Assembly: GCA_020740775.1 (NCBI GenBank)
Contig: JAHEWK010000002.1
Coordinates: 3,534,001-3,598,000, forward strand
Length of the DNA: 64,000 nucleotides
Direction: 5' to 3'
Source of the DNA: Ilyonectria destructans
Lineage: Eukaryota; Ascomycota; Sordariomycetes; Hypocreales; Nectriaceae
Made by a program: the position numbers and the translations under genes. Positions 13,253 to 25,042 of the stretch are shown here, in pieces (within the stretch, counting starts at the first letter, position 1; each line of letters starts with the position of its first letter). The notes under the pieces are model-generated. The model did no database searches. It saw only the letters and a program-made list of their open reading frames with translations, and was not told the origin of the DNA.

Positions 13253-13918
13253 CTAAGCATTGGAAGGTGGCGATGACTTGAGAGTGAGAAGGACGGCGCC
13301 ATCGACACTCTCTCCAGTGGTGTTCCAGCGCAACGAATACAATCCCTCCGTGTCAGAAGGCACCGCATACCAAAGTGTCACCATCTGACCACTGGCCCCG
13401 GTGAGGTAGGCCAAAGTGCCGTAGAAGTCGAAGCCACTGGTAACAAGAGTGGCATTTTTGCCAGCGGAAATATCAACCAGACCAACGGCATGCGAGGACG
13501 ATGAAGATTTTGGCACGTAGAAGCTCAAGTCGGACCAGGTGGGAAGGTCGCTCGAGTCAGCAAAGCCCGTCGTGTTAGGGGCGCCAACCCAAACACCATT
13601 GCTACCGGAAGTAACTGAGGATGGTGTTAGAGTCTTGGAATTTCAATTGAGGGAGATGACTTACAGAGTACAGGAGCCGCCTCGGTGTCGTTGAGGAGCG
13701 AGTAGTCTCCAATGTATGCCGATTCTTCATCAATTAGACACGAGTTTGTCCATCACAACGAGGAGTTACTCACTTCCAGAGCAAATCAAAGGAAGTCCGC
13801 CAATGCCATCACCAAAGGCGTATATTTGGAATGGGTCTGAGGTGGATCGCGGCCAGACGGCGGCCTGCGCGGCACCGGCCAGGCCAGCCAAGACAGAAAG
13901 AAGGCGAGAAGAATGCAT
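13253..13918 (-). CDS. Small secreted protein of unknown function
   Basis: I do not recognise a named family. Three exons (13918-13774, 13724-13665, 13614-13253), separated by 49- and 50-bp introns, give 188 residues. Residues 1-20 (MHSSRLLSVLAGLAGAAQAA) form a good signal peptide. The mature part has several possible N-glycosylation sites (NDT, NTT, NAT), very few cysteines, and beta-rich alternation (VTLWYAVPSDTEGLYSLRW). Secretion to the wall or medium is likely. It ends about 1.1 kb before a laccase on the other strand, but nothing links the two functionally. It could be a cell-wall-associated or effector-like protein. Confidence 0.75.
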
Positions 13919-15037
13919 GTCTAAGGGTAGAAAGTGTCGGTGTGAAAATCAGGTTGCAGAATGAGTTGGACACGGCGGAAACAAATCTAGTCGCAAAGAG
14001 GTGTGATCGTTCGGATTCAAATAAGTTTTTGAACAGAGGTTGAACGTCAACGCTACATCGCCAAGGTCGCTGGTATAAGCGGGGGTTAAGGTGTTAAAGG
14101 GGCCGCGTCACCAAGTCGCCAACTCATGAGCGAGTCATATGTGACAGTTTACAGAGACCCGCTCGTGGGAATTGCGTCAAAGCATGGCCGGAGTAAACGA
14201 TATCACCGTCGTGTTGCACGCGGACCCCTTTTTCGCAGTCGCCGTGGTCCCTGTCTCCGGCGTGCGGTGACCCACTTGGGAGCCCAAGACGGGGCGCTTA
14301 TCGTACGCGGAACTGGGATTAACAGATTGAAAATGATGGGGAGCCGAACCAAACGAGCCGTCTCGCCTATCGCGCCCTGGGATAATACGACGGCGAAGAC
14401 CCCTGGACAAAGAAGCATACGCGTCCCCCGCAAGCAGGAGTAGCCGGGCTCGCGGATGCAGTGTTGCAGCGGCTGCGTTCACGGGCCTCCTGTTTCGACA
14501 TGTAGGACTGTAGTTCCGCTGGACGGGCACGTTCCTACCAACTGCCGGCAGCGTTACATTGACACAACATTGACATAACATACGACCGTTATGGATTCCG
14601 GGGGCGCCAGGCGGCTCTCCGGAGTTATCCACTTTGCATCGACACCAAAGTAACCATATCGGTTCACACTATAGGCGCGCAAAACTTGTTCACCCGCGCC
14701 GGCACGGGATGCAGATGAGACGAATTGCGTATACCCATACATGGGGGCTGGCAGAGGAACTAGACCGTGGTCTCGTGGACCCTGACCTGGGTGCAGATGC
14801 GGCTGCAACTTCCGTCGTCAACCCACTCGGTTCCGTTGCTGCCGTTGGTCTTGTTACCTCAGTTCTCATGGAACGTTCCGTTGGTACTCTTGGCTTAGTT
14901 CTCCTGGATCAGTCAATTGAGTTGAGGTATAACTTCAGAGAGGTCTGCTCCTGGTAGATGGTTTCTCAGAGCCCTCTCAACCAACATCCTTCCTCAACTA
15001 AGCCTCTCTGTCTTTGAGACCACTCATTCTCAGTACA
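13919..15037. other. Divergent upstream region of secreted protein and laccase
   Basis: This 1.1-kb region lies between divergent start codons and should hold both promoters. No RNA gene or repeat was recognised; the open frames here overlap on opposite strands and are taken as chance. Confidence 0.45.
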
Positions 15038-16912
15038 ATGCGCTCCGTTCTCTCTTCACTCGTTTTAGCCCTCTCAGCGGCCTCCATCGTTTCATCATCA
15101 CCATTTCCACCACCTGCTGAGGATGTCACCACAATCCCAGGATCCAGTGAGACTTCTCCTGAGCTCAGAGCCAGGAGTGTCTCTGCTACACCTGGATCTA
15201 GTGGCACTTCTACTGCGTTAGCATCCAGCGGCACTTCAACATCAGAGACCAATATATGCGCGGGCAACACTGCCAGCACACGGTCTCAGTGGTGTGACTA
15301 TGACATTGACACCGACTACACTACAGAAGTCGTCGACACAGGAAGGATCCGAGAGTATTGGCTCGATCTGACTGACGTCACTGTGGCCCCTGATGGAATC
15401 TCACGGACCGCCATGGCTGTCAACGGATCTATTCCGGGGCCTACCCTGTTTGCTGACTGGGGTGATACCATGGTCATTCACATTACCAATTCACTCACCA
15501 CCTCTCTGAACGGCTCCAGTGTTCACTGGCATGGTATCCGCCAGAACCACACCAACCAACATGACGGCGTGGTTGCCATTACTCAATGCCCTCTTGCTCC
15601 TGGTCAGTCAATGACTTACACTTGGAAGGCCGAGCAGTATGGCACAGCCTGGTACCACTCCCACTTCGGCCTTCAGGCCTATCAGGGCGTTTTTGGCGGT
15701 ATTATCATCAACGGCCCTGCCACTGCTAATTATGACGAGGACCTGGGCGTGGTGTTCTTGAACGACTGGGACCACCAGACCGTTGACGAACTTTACGTCA
15801 AAGCTGCAACAGGTGGCCCCCCCACGCTGGACAATGGTCTCATCAACGGCACAAACGAATGGACTGCTGATGGCGTTACAACTGGTAAACGATTCGATGT
15901 ATCTTTTACTGCTGGCAAGTCGCATCGCTTGAGACTTGTCGGCGCGGCCGTTGACACGCATTGGAAATTCTCCATTGACAATCATAAAATGACTGTCATT
16001 GCGGCTGATCTCGTGCCTGTTGAGCCGTTCGATGTTGACATTATAAACGTGTCAATGGGTATGTGCTTTCGCGTTTCTTCTCGTTAACCGGTAACTAACA
16101 CCAAAACAGGCCAGCGATACGACATCATCGTGACTGCCGATCAAGGCGATGTGGCAGACAACTTCTGGATGCGAGCCATTCCCCAGGTTGCATGCTCGGA
16201 CAACGAAAGCGCCAGCAACATCAAGGCCATTGTGTACTACGGTGACGAAGCTTCTGAGCCTTCAACCGACGGATACGAGTACACTGACGGCTGTGACGAT
16301 GAAACCCTGAGCCTTGTCCCGTGGGTGGCCCACGATGTCTCCGATGCTGATTGGAAGGATCTGGAGTCTGCCTCTATCTCCCGAAACTCGGCTGGTCTTT
16401 TCAAGTGGACCCTCAACAGCACCAGCATGCTTGTGGATTGGGCCACCCCTACCCTTGAGTATATCATGGAGGGCGAAACGGAGCATGAGACCGACGATGC
16501 GGTTATCGAGCTCAGCACCCCTAACCAATGGGTCTATTTCGTCATCCAAACCACCATGACCGTCCCCCACCCCATCCATCTCCACGGCCACGACTTCTTC
16601 GTCCTCGCCCAAGGTTCAGGCTCATACTCGTCGTCAGTGACGCTCAACACGTCCAACCCGCCACGAAGAGACACCGCTATGCTCCCGTCTGCTGGCTTCT
16701 TGGTTATGGCATGGAAGACGGACAACCCCGGTGTTTGGCTGATGCACTGCCACATTGGATGGCACACGTCGGAAGGATTTGCCGTTCAATTCATTGAACG
16801 TCGAGACGAGATTGCGGCGATTACAGACGGCGATCTTTTGGACGAGGTGTGCACGCACTGGGAGACATTCCAAGAGGAGCACGAAATTGAGCAGGAGGAT
16901 TCTGGAGTATAA
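15038..16912 (+). CDS. Laccase-type multicopper oxidase, secreted
   Basis: This is a blue copper oxidase that couples one-electron oxidation of phenols or similar substrates to reduction of O2 to water. Two exons (15038-16058, 16110-16912) give 607 residues. A signal peptide covers about 1-21. A Ser/Thr-rich spacer with repeated PGSS-x-TS units (about 33-70) precedes the first cupredoxin domain. All four copper sites are visible: HWHG (163-166), HSH (207-209), HPIHLHGH (494-501) and HCHIGWH (553-559, Cys at 554). The axial T1 position, ten residues after that Cys, is Phe (564), as in higher-potential fungal enzymes. A melanin, lignin or detoxification role is possible; sequence alone does not decide. 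Confidence 0.93.
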
Positions 16913-18204
16913 ATTGCATTACGACATATCGATGCACACATTCATTACGAGGATTTGAGTTGGGATAAAGGCAGGGAGAGAAGCATGATGATGCTTCGGT
17001 ACACTCATTACACGGTAATAATTACGTATTTTCCTTTAGTCATAGGGCAAACTCGAAACGAGTCCCTTATTTTCTAGTTGTACATCATTAGGCCAGAATA
17101 AAAACCTAATCGCCAGAAGTCTTCGTGTTAGCACCCATTGCATAAAAGTGTCTCTTGTCTATCCTAGTCCTATTCTGGCTTCTGCACGAGAGGCAGCCCA
17201 GGTGTTGCAATTAGCAGATGAAACCCATGAGGAACTAAGCTCTTGATTCCTAACCAATGACAGTGTAAGGATTTACCTTGCCCCGATGAAGCTTCGGCAT
17301 CTCATTGTCCCGTGAGCTCCCCTGCACGGGAGGCTTAGATAACCCCCCCGAAGAGCCTCACCCCGGGCACCCGGTACCTGGCGCCAGCACAGACCTCACA
17401 GGACAAGCAAGGATTTGAATACGAGAGATGCATTGGTAATGAGGTGATTGACAAATCCAAAATACGTCACCAGGGAAAAGGGGTGATAGTGGCATCGTTT
17501 CTGGTGAGCAACATTCCGTCGGCCGTTATAAAAGAACCACCAGTACACAGCGTGTGACGGCAGTGGTGCTCTGGCATGCCAACTTTCCGGCCTAATCATA
17601 ATAAAATCGAGCGTACTGCACTCATAACAACGAGGATTCGCTTCATCGGAGACATGTGAACGCATCAATGGACTAAATATGATAGGTGGGTGTTGGAAAT
17701 TCCCTGGTCGTCATTCGTCATGCTAAGGAGATCACCAAGCCAAAACCTAATCTGGAAAATTGACGCTTCGTTCCGAAAATTGGAAATCACAGCGAAGCTA
17801 GGACGTCCCTGGCGGCCGGGCACTCCGAAGCCTATCTAAGATCCTTTAGATCGCGAGGTAAAAAATAAAAATAAAAGGTCCGTGCCACTTTTGAAGTCCG
17901 TGATGCAAAGTCTCCACCTCTTCAAGGCTGTGCTCAGCCCTTAATTTATCATGCTGGGTTTGCTAATGTTATACGCGGAGACCGATGTGGAGATCGAACA
18001 ATGCATCACTCTTAACGCGTTGGTAAGGACTCGTCAATAGTTTATTTCAAAAACTAGATAACAGGCCAAGGGGAACTGATCACGACGCTTTTCATTCAAT
18101 AAGATAGGATAATCGTAAGACTTGCCATGGCATTTCGTAACCCTCTCATAATTCCAAACCGTTAATTTTACTTTTTTGTTTGCAGCATTTGGTTCCTCAA
18201 GCAC
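16913..18204. other. Intergenic, 1.3 kb
   Basis: Converging 3' ends. A GC-rich patch at 17310-17395 sits in otherwise AT-rich sequence. It holds short complementary segments but does not fold as a tRNA by eye. No gene was recognised. Confidence 0.45.
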
Positions 18205-19931
18205 TTATAGGTATGCTCGATGGACAACTTGGACGTTACCCGTGACGATTGTCTTCGTCTGAAGGTAGTCCTCAATACCATATTTGCTTCCCTCGCGGCC
18301 GAGACCAGACTGTTTGATGCCGCCGAAACTGGAGCAGAGAAAAAGATTAGCGGCCTGGATTCAGAAGGAATAAAAGAACCTTGGAAAAAGCTTACGGAGC
18401 AGAGGCATCGGAGATGATGCCGGTGTTGACAGCAACCATGCCGTACTGGAGCGTCTCGGTGAAACGAGCAGCACGGTTGATGTCTTGGGTGAAGATGTAT
18501 GAAGCCAACCCCACGTCACAGTTGTTGGCAGCCACGATGACCTCGTCTTCGGTCTCGAACTGGAAGATGGGTGCGACAGGTCCGAAGATTTCCTCGGAGA
18601 CGAGTCGCATGTTGGCGTTGACGTTGCTGAGGATGGTTGGCTCGTAGAAGTTGGGGCCTGGTAGCAGCCTGGTTAGCTAGTTGAATGAATGGCTGTGTTG
18701 GTCAACTTACCTAGGTCGGTTCGCTTCTTGCCTCCAATCTCCACCTTGGCTCCGAGCTTGATGGCGTCCTCGACGAGACTAGAAACTCGCTCTGCAGCCA
18801 CGGGGGTGACTAGCGGGCCATGCGTAGTCTTCTTGTCGAAGCCGTTTCCGACCTGGAAGTGGCTGACGGCCTCCTTGAGCTTGCGCATGAACTCGGGGTA
18901 GATGCCCTTTTGCACGAATATGCGGTTGGAGCAGACGCAAGTCTGGCCGGAGGATTTGAACTTGCTGACGATGGCGCCGTTGAGGGCCAGGTCCAGGTCG
19001 GCGTCGTCAAAGACGATGAAGGGAGCGTTTCCGCCCAGCTCGAGGCTCAGCTTCTTGAGGGTGTCGCTGGATTGGCGCATGAGGATCTTTCCGACTCGGG
19101 TGGAGCCGGTGAAGGAGATCTTCTTGACAATGTCGGATTCGCACAGCGTCAGTCCGATCTCGGGGGTGTTGTCGAGGGCAGACACGATGTTGACAACGCC
19201 GGGGGGGACACCAGCCCTCTCGCCGAGGACAGCCAGGGCGTTGGCGGCGAAGGGGGTTTCACCGGCGCTCTTGATGACGACGGTGCAACCAGCAGCCAGA
19301 GCGGGAGCGACCTTTCGGGTGACCATGGCGGCGGGGAAGTTCCATCTGCAATTTAATGGTCAGCAATGGAGAGTCTTGAGGGTACAATGGCCAACTCACG
19401 GGGTGATGAGGCCGCAAACACCAACGGGCTCCTTCAAGACAGAAGTTCGGAAGCTGCCATTGCTGTGGGGAATGATGTCGCCGTAGATGCGAGCAGCCTC
19501 CTCGGCGTACCACTCCAAGAAGCTGGCCGCAAAGACGACCTCGCCGACGGCATCGGGCTTGGCCTTGCCGTTCTCCCAGGTGATGATGGTGGCCAAGTCG
19601 TCCTTGTTCTCCATCACCAGATCGTACCAGCGACGCAGGATGCGCGCGCGCTCTCGGCCGGTCCGCGAGCGCCAGAGCGGCAGCGCAATGGCGGCGGCGC
19701 GGATGGCCTCTTCGGCATCCTTGGCCGTGGACTCGGGACAGGATCCGATTAAAGCGCCGGTAGCCGGGTCTAGACGAGGAGGCATGAGCAAGTCGCGATG
19801 GGTTTCAAGGAAGCAGAAAGATACATACCGGTGACGTCGAATCGCTTGCCCGACTCGGATTCCACCCACTGGTTGTCGAGCCAGTTCTTGCCCACGAAGA
19901 GCGAAGCATCTTTGAGCTGAGGAGCCGACAT
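18205..19931 (-). CDS. Succinate-semialdehyde dehydrogenase (GabD/UGA2 type)
   Basis: This aldehyde dehydrogenase most resembles SSADH, which oxidises succinate semialdehyde to succinate in the GABA shunt. Five exons (19931-19829, 19769-19400, 19345-18711, 18657-18396, 18328-18205) give 497 residues. Landmarks are PWNFP (158-162), the cofactor loop FTGSTRVGK (236-244), LELGGNAPF with general base E260, and [11 protein letters not shown] with nucleophile C294. The C-terminal EEIFGPVAP and [13 protein letters not shown] are typical. No targeting signal is evident, so cytosol is likely. The divergent neighbour 1 kb away is an amine oxidase, which fits a shared amine or GABA catabolic role. Another semialdehyde substrate is possible. 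Confidence 0.88.
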
Positions 19932-20950
19932 GGCGACGTGCGGGGAGGGGATCTGGGAGGTGGTAGAATTCGGGATGGAATATGAGTGAGGTAACGGATG
20001 AAAGCTGATGCACGTTCAAAAAGGAAGCTCTGCTATAAGAACGCGATGGGATAATGCTAACTCAATCTCAATAAGAAGCACTGAGACGAGGATGTTTTGT
20101 CATGATGGAATGCCAGGAAGCCGAACGCCGGCCCGGGGAGGCCGCGGCTTTTAGGCAAGTGACAGCGCGGAGAAGCCCAAGACGTCACGGCGCTGACCTA
20201 CCGAAGCTCCTCAAGCTTCCCACGAGCTGCCCGAAAAGACTCGGACGCGGGGTGACGGTGGTCGCACGCCTTGCATTGCAGCTTGCCATGGATTGCCCCG
20301 CAGCGGCCACAGCGGTCTCTTCGTCCTCCATAGATAGACCCCTGATAAGCCTGGGGTTGGGCTGTGGTGCCCGGGGAGGTGCTGAGTGGTGGAACTGGCA
20401 GTGGATCCGGAGGTGGAGATACCGCCCTACAGCGACATGCCGGAGCCGTGCTCGGAGCCTTGACGGAGCCAACACGTTCATCGCCACGCGTGCCGCGACC
20501 AGCAAACTGCCGGGCAGAAGTGGAAGGCGTCCGAGACCGAAGCTCGCTAGCGCATCATCTGTCACATTCGCTCGCGCTGTCCTGCCCACAGACCGCCAGT
20601 CGCCTTCTGTCGCCGCCTCCTCTCTGCGGGGCCGCCAGGGCTACGATGGAGTCCCGCGTGAACTCGACGCGGCCACTCGATAACACTCGACAAGTCCACT
20701 TGCCCTGTTGATGCGGATAACCGACGACGGCGAGTGCTTGATCCCGGGGTTGGTAGCTGCAGCTCGGTGCCGATGGAAGGCCAAAGCGAGCCATTCAGGA
20801 GCGCCGAGATGATAACCAGATTGGCCATATACCGACGTCCAACGGCGACAAGGCGACTCTTTGCAAGACAGCTCTCTATCTCTTCTCATCCGTCCTGCTC
20901 TTTGCGTCAACCCAATTGCCCTTGAACAAGCCTCCTCACATCCATTCGCA
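19932..20950. promoter_or_regulatory. Shared divergent promoter, SSADH and RidA-amine oxidase
   Basis: The two start codons lie 1,019 bp apart and back to back. GATA-factor type sites (HGATAR) occur at 20332-20337, 20343-20348 and 20810-20815, the first two only 5 bp apart. CreA-like GCGGGG and CCGGGG hexamers lie near both starts. About three HGATAR matches are expected by chance in 1 kb, so nitrogen control is only suggested. The long open frames inside this region are judged spurious. Confidence 0.35.
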
Positions 20951-22824
20951 ATGACCAAAGCTGTAGAGACCGTTGACCTGTCCAACACGACCGCCGCCTA
21001 CCACGCGGCGGCCACCATCGCCCCGGCCGGCCGCCTCGTCCACGTCTCTGGCCAGCCCGGCAGCACCAAGGATGGCTCTGTCCCCGGCGACTACGAGTCG
21101 CAGATTCACCTGGCGCTGCTGAACCTGCGCAAGATCATCGTCGCGGCCGGCGCGTCCGTCCGGGACATCGCCAAGCTGACCGTCTACATTGTCGACTACG
21201 ACGCCGCGCAGGCCAAGCACCGCCGCCACATCCAGAGGTTCCTCGCTGGCCACCGACCGGCCATGACCCTCGCCCCCGTGCCCAAGCTGGCCGTTGCCTC
21301 GTGGCTGTTCGAGATTGACGCCGTCCTGGCCATCCCCGAGAAGCCTGCCGCGCCATTGGCCCTCCCGGCCGCCCAGGAAACCGCCGATGTCATTGTCATT
21401 GGTGCTGGCCTCGCTGGTCTCAGTGCAGCCCATGATGTCCTCAAGGCTGGTCTGTCGTGCATTGTGCTCGAGGCTCGTGACCGTGTAGGCGGCAAGACGT
21501 GGAGCCAGCCCATGGCCAGCGGCGGCACGGTTGACCTCGGCGCTGCTTGGATCAACGATGTTAGCCAGAGCAAGATGTACGCCTTGGCCAAGAGATACGG
21601 CGCGGAGCTGATTGAGCAAAACACCGAGGGCAATGTTGTATTGCAGGACTTTGACGGCCGATGCACGCCTTTCGTGTATGGCGACCTTCCTAACGTACGT
21701 ATTCCCTCCCAAAGTCCTGATCAACTCCCAAAGTTCGCTGCTGACACAGGTATATACAGTTCGACAGCGCAACTCGCAAACACCTCGCCGAGATCCGCGA
21801 CATGGTCGAGGCCGACTGCCAGGCCGTCGACACCTGGCGCCCTCAGGACACATCGCTCGACTCGCTCACCTTCGAGGCGTACCTGCGCTCGCGCGGCGCC
21901 AGCGAGCTTGCCATGGCGACCGGCGCCGTGTGGACGCGCGCCATGCTGGGCAAGGACCCCAAGGACATCTCGGCGCTGTACTTCCTCAACTACTGCAAGT
22001 CCGGCGGCGGCCTGCTGCAGATGCGCTCCGACCGCAAGGGCGGCGGCCAGCACCTCCGCGTGCGCCAGGGCACGCAGCTCTTCTCCATCGGGCTGGCCGA
22101 GTCGCTGCCCGAGGGCGTCGTTCGCCTCAACAGCCCCGTGCAGGCCATTGTGCAGGACGGCAGCCACTCGGTCAAGGTCCAGGCCGGCGCCGTCTACGCC
22201 GCTCGCAAGGTCATCACCACCGTGCCCGGCCCCGTGCTCAAGTCCATCGCCTTCACCCCGCCACTGCCTCCCGCCAAGCAGGTCTGGGCCGAGTCCCTCT
22301 CCTACGGCTACTACACCAAGGCCATGATGGAGTTCCGCACGCCCTTCTGGGTCGAGCGCGGTTTCTGCGGCCTCGCCCAGTCCTTCATCGGCCCCGCCAG
22401 CGTCGTCCGAGACACCAGCAGCCCGGCCGACTCCAAGCACGTCCTGACGTGCTTCATGTCTGGCGACGCCGGCGCCGCGTGGGCAGCCCTTCCCGGCCGC
22501 GGCCGCGAGCAGAAGCTCCTCGAGCAGCTGAGCACCTTATTCGGAGCCGACGATCTGGAGTCACAGTTCGTGCAGCTGCACACGTACGAGTGGGTCAAGG
22601 ACGAGTTCGCCGGCTGGGGCTGCCCCTGCACGTCGCTTCCCCCGGGCGTGCTGGACACACTCGGCGGCGACGCGCTCCGCGAGCCGTGCGGCAACCTGCA
22701 CTTTGCCGGCACGGAGACGGCGGGCGAGTGGAAGGGCTACATGGAGGGCGCGGTGCGCAGCGGAGAGCGGGCGGCGGCCGAGGTGGTCAAGGGATTGAGC
22801 GCCGGCGTCGTCTCGCGACTGTAA
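20951..22824 (+). CDS. RidA-like domain fused to flavin amine oxidase, peroxisomal
   Basis: Two exons (20951-21694, 21760-22824) give 602 residues. Residues 1-128 form a Rid/YjgF/UK114 domain (HVSGQPGS, LRKIIVAAGASVRDIAKLTVY). Residues 146-600 form a monoamine-oxidase-type FAD domain, with dinucleotide motif VIVIGAGLAGLSAAHD (147-162), LEARDRVGGKTW, DLGAAWI, and the C-terminal FAD segment HFAGTETAGEWKGYMEGA. The product ends SRL, a PTS1, as expected for an H2O2-forming amine oxidase of the MAO-N kind. Rid proteins hydrolyse reactive enamine/imine products, so the fusion makes chemical sense. However, the conserved Rid arginine appears replaced (PAMT at 103-106 where PARS is usual), so the domain may bind rather than hydrolyse. 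The amine substrate is unknown. Confidence 0.9.
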
Positions 22825-23953
22825 TTGGATATGTGTGTGTTTACGGTGCTACATTGCCGGGGCGACGGTGTCTGTCTAGAATATTAGAAAATAAAAGCCC
22901 GTGTTTCTTTCTACTACTGAGTTATCTGATGCTTGACTTGTCTGTGTTGATGGTTTGGTTGAGGTGACGGCGATGAGGGGCTCAACGGTTCCCTAGTTCG
23001 TGGTTCCTGGCACCAGGGTTGCCCTTGTCTGGTGACTTTCGCTTCTTGCAAGTTCACGGAACACAACATTGACAGAATCTTTCTGATGTGTCATGACCTC
23101 TACTCGGAGCCGGGACGAGCAACTATCTCATTCTCATCATGTCATGTGCCGGGCTTCGGATCCGAGATCGGGGCCGTCGAAGATGACGCTCGGGACGGGA
23201 ACCGACGCTCGCACAATCGGCTTGGCTAATCGCCTGATACGGCAGCTACGATACGGCGAGCGATAGCCATGCTGCTGAATACAGGTCAAATTTCCGACCG
23301 ATTGCTTACGAGGCTAAGCCAAGGCTGGCGTTGCGTCTGTCGGCACTGACTGCCTTCGCTGTTAACTTCCCCTCTCAGCGGCAATGAGATAAGCGCAAAA
23401 GTGACTCGTTAGTGGATGGCACTGCCCTTAGCGCTAGGGGTTCGCCAGGTCCCCTACCAACTCCCTGCCAGGTCCCTACCAACTCCCTGCCAGTGCCCCT
23501 CCACAGCTTCTACGTTCCCCCGCACTCGGCGCTGGAGAGCTCGCTGTTAGATGCAGAACCTGGAGGCTTGCCCCTCGATTGTGTCATTGAATGTGCGTCC
23601 AGCCGCCATCGCAACGCGCATTGCCGCGACGCCCGCTGAGGATCGCCTTGATCTTGCATTGCACAGCGGAGAAGGTATTGGCGAAGGCGCTGGCGATGCG
23701 CTGGTTCCACTGTGGCCCACCTCCGCTGTAGAGATCGCAAAGCGACGGCTCAAGCAAGCACCCGCAAGTGAAATAAAGTCGACCACGCTCCGCACACCGG
23801 CATCGTCGCCGGTTCATAATCCGACCTCATCCGTCTTTTCTCTCTCTTAATTCCCTGCGCATGTACTAGAGCTTGTGATTGTTTTGTCTGCCCATTTCTG
23901 CTATCGCCGCTATTTACTCTACCGACTAGCTGCTCTACACATCACAAGCAACC
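22825..23953. other. Intergenic, 1.1 kb
   Basis: Upstream region of the ketopantoate-reductase-family gene. It contains a short tandem repeat (annotated separately) and no supported gene. Open frames at 23412-23850 overlap on both strands. Confidence 0.45.
23444..23493. repeat. Short tandem direct repeat, 22-23 bp unit
   Basis: Copies at 23444-23466 and 23467-23488 differ only by one C in a C run; each reads GCCAGGTCCC(C)TACCAACTC plus three more bases. The first five bases of a third unit follow at 23489-23493. It lies about 460 bp upstream of a start codon. Confidence 0.85.
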
Positions 23954-25042
23954 ATGACGGAACAAAAGGCTCGGGTCCTCATCGTGGGTACCGGCGGCGT
24001 CGGCACCATGGCCGCCTACGCTTTGGAGAGCGGTGGTAAGGCTGAGGTCACGGCCGTCATGCGATCCAACTACGACGCCGTGGTGAAGAATGGCATTGAT
24101 ATCGACTCCATTGAGCACGGCCACGACATCAAGGGGTGGCGACCAACCGCAAGTATGCATTTCGTCTCTTCAACTAATCTTCAATTCGCTAACAAATCCC
24201 TAGTCTCCAAGACCATCCCCGACGTCGCCAAAGAAGGCCTTCCCCCCTTCGACTTCATCCTCGTCACCACCAAAAACATCCCCGACGTCTCTCCCACCGT
24301 CGCCGACCTCATCGCCCCGGCCGTCACGCCCGGCAGGACGGCCATTGTGCTCTCCCAGAACGGCATCAACATCGAGAAGCCCATCATCCCCCGCTTCCCC
24401 ACCAACCCCATCATCAGCAGCGTGTCGTACATCGGCGCCACCGAAAAGTCCCACGGCAAGATCCTCCACGACGATGCCGACTTCCAGAAGATTGGCGCCT
24501 TCTCCAGCCCCGACGTCCCAGTTGAGGTGGCTGCCGACGCCGCCAAGCGCTATATTGCCGCCTATAACGCGGCTGGAAAGCTAAATATCGTCTACGAGGC
24601 CGATGTGCGCTTCGTCCGCTGGCGCAAGCTCGTCTACAACTCCTCCTTCAACTCCACCGCCACCGTACTACGCATGGACACGGCGCGTATGCGCATGAGC
24701 CGTCACGTCATCGACGACCTCATCCGCCCCATTATGCTCGAGATTATTGCCGCAGCCCGCGCCTGCGGTGTGGAGCTGGGCGACGACCTTCCCGAGACCG
24801 TCATAAAGACCGACCCGACTGACACCGCTTTCAAGCCCAGCATGTGCCAGGACGTCGAGAAGGGTAACTTGATGGAGATTGAGAACATTGTCGGCGAGCC
24901 GCTCCGTGAAGGCGCAGCCCACGGCGTGCCCATGCCTACGCTGAGCACCATTTATGGCGTCCTCAAGGGCTTGCAACTTCAGGTCAAGGAGAACAGGGGT
25001 ATGTGGGAGGCCAAGTTTGAGGCCGATAACCCGTACCAGTAG
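23954..25042 (+). CDS. Ketopantoate reductase family (ApbA/PanE) oxidoreductase
   Basis: This is an NAD(P)H-dependent 2-dehydropantoate 2-reductase-family protein. The N-terminal Rossmann motif is VLIVGTGGVGTMAAY (about 8-22), and the C-terminal helical domain carries RWRKLVYNSSFN, which matches the family W-x-K...N signature. A 51-bp intron (24153-24203, GTATGC..CTAG) is stop-free and a multiple of three; splicing gives 345 residues, and reading through would give 362. I prefer the spliced form because the join leads directly from GWRPTA to ISKTIPDV, as in relatives. Fungi carry many paralogues, so true pantothenate synthesis is uncertain. It lies on the same strand, downstream of the amine oxidase. 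Confidence 0.88.
   Translation: MTEQKARVLIVGTGGVGTMAAYALESGGKAEVTAVMRSNYDAVVKNGIDIDSIEHGHDIKGWRPTASMHFVSSTNLQFANKSLVSKTIPDVAKEGLPPFDFILVTTKNIPDVSPTVADLIAPAVTPGRTAIVLSQNGINIEKPIIPRFPTNPIISSVSYIGATEKSHGKILHDDADFQKIGAFSSPDVPVEVAADAAKRYIAAYNAAGKLNIVYEADVRFVRWRKLVYNSSFNSTATVLRMDTARMRMSRHVIDDLIRPIMLEIIAAARACGVELGDDLPETVIKTDPTDTAFKPSMCQDVEKGNLMEIENIVGEPLREGAAHGVPMPTLSTIYGVLKGLQLQVKENRGMWEAKFEADNPYQ

Noticed and set aside
17300..17395. GC-rich patch considered as a tRNA or structured RNA
   Set aside because: No cloverleaf, A-box or B-box could be assembled by eye.
20102..20711. Several open frames of 115-193 codons in the SSADH/amine oxidase promoter
   Set aside because: Low-complexity Arg/Ser text on both strands with no motif; better explained as GC-rich non-coding DNA.
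20936..22967. Long frames antisense to, or frame-shifted from, the RidA-amine oxidase
   Set aside because: Shadows of strongly codon-biased coding sequence; the true exons are fixed by the Rid and FAD motifs.
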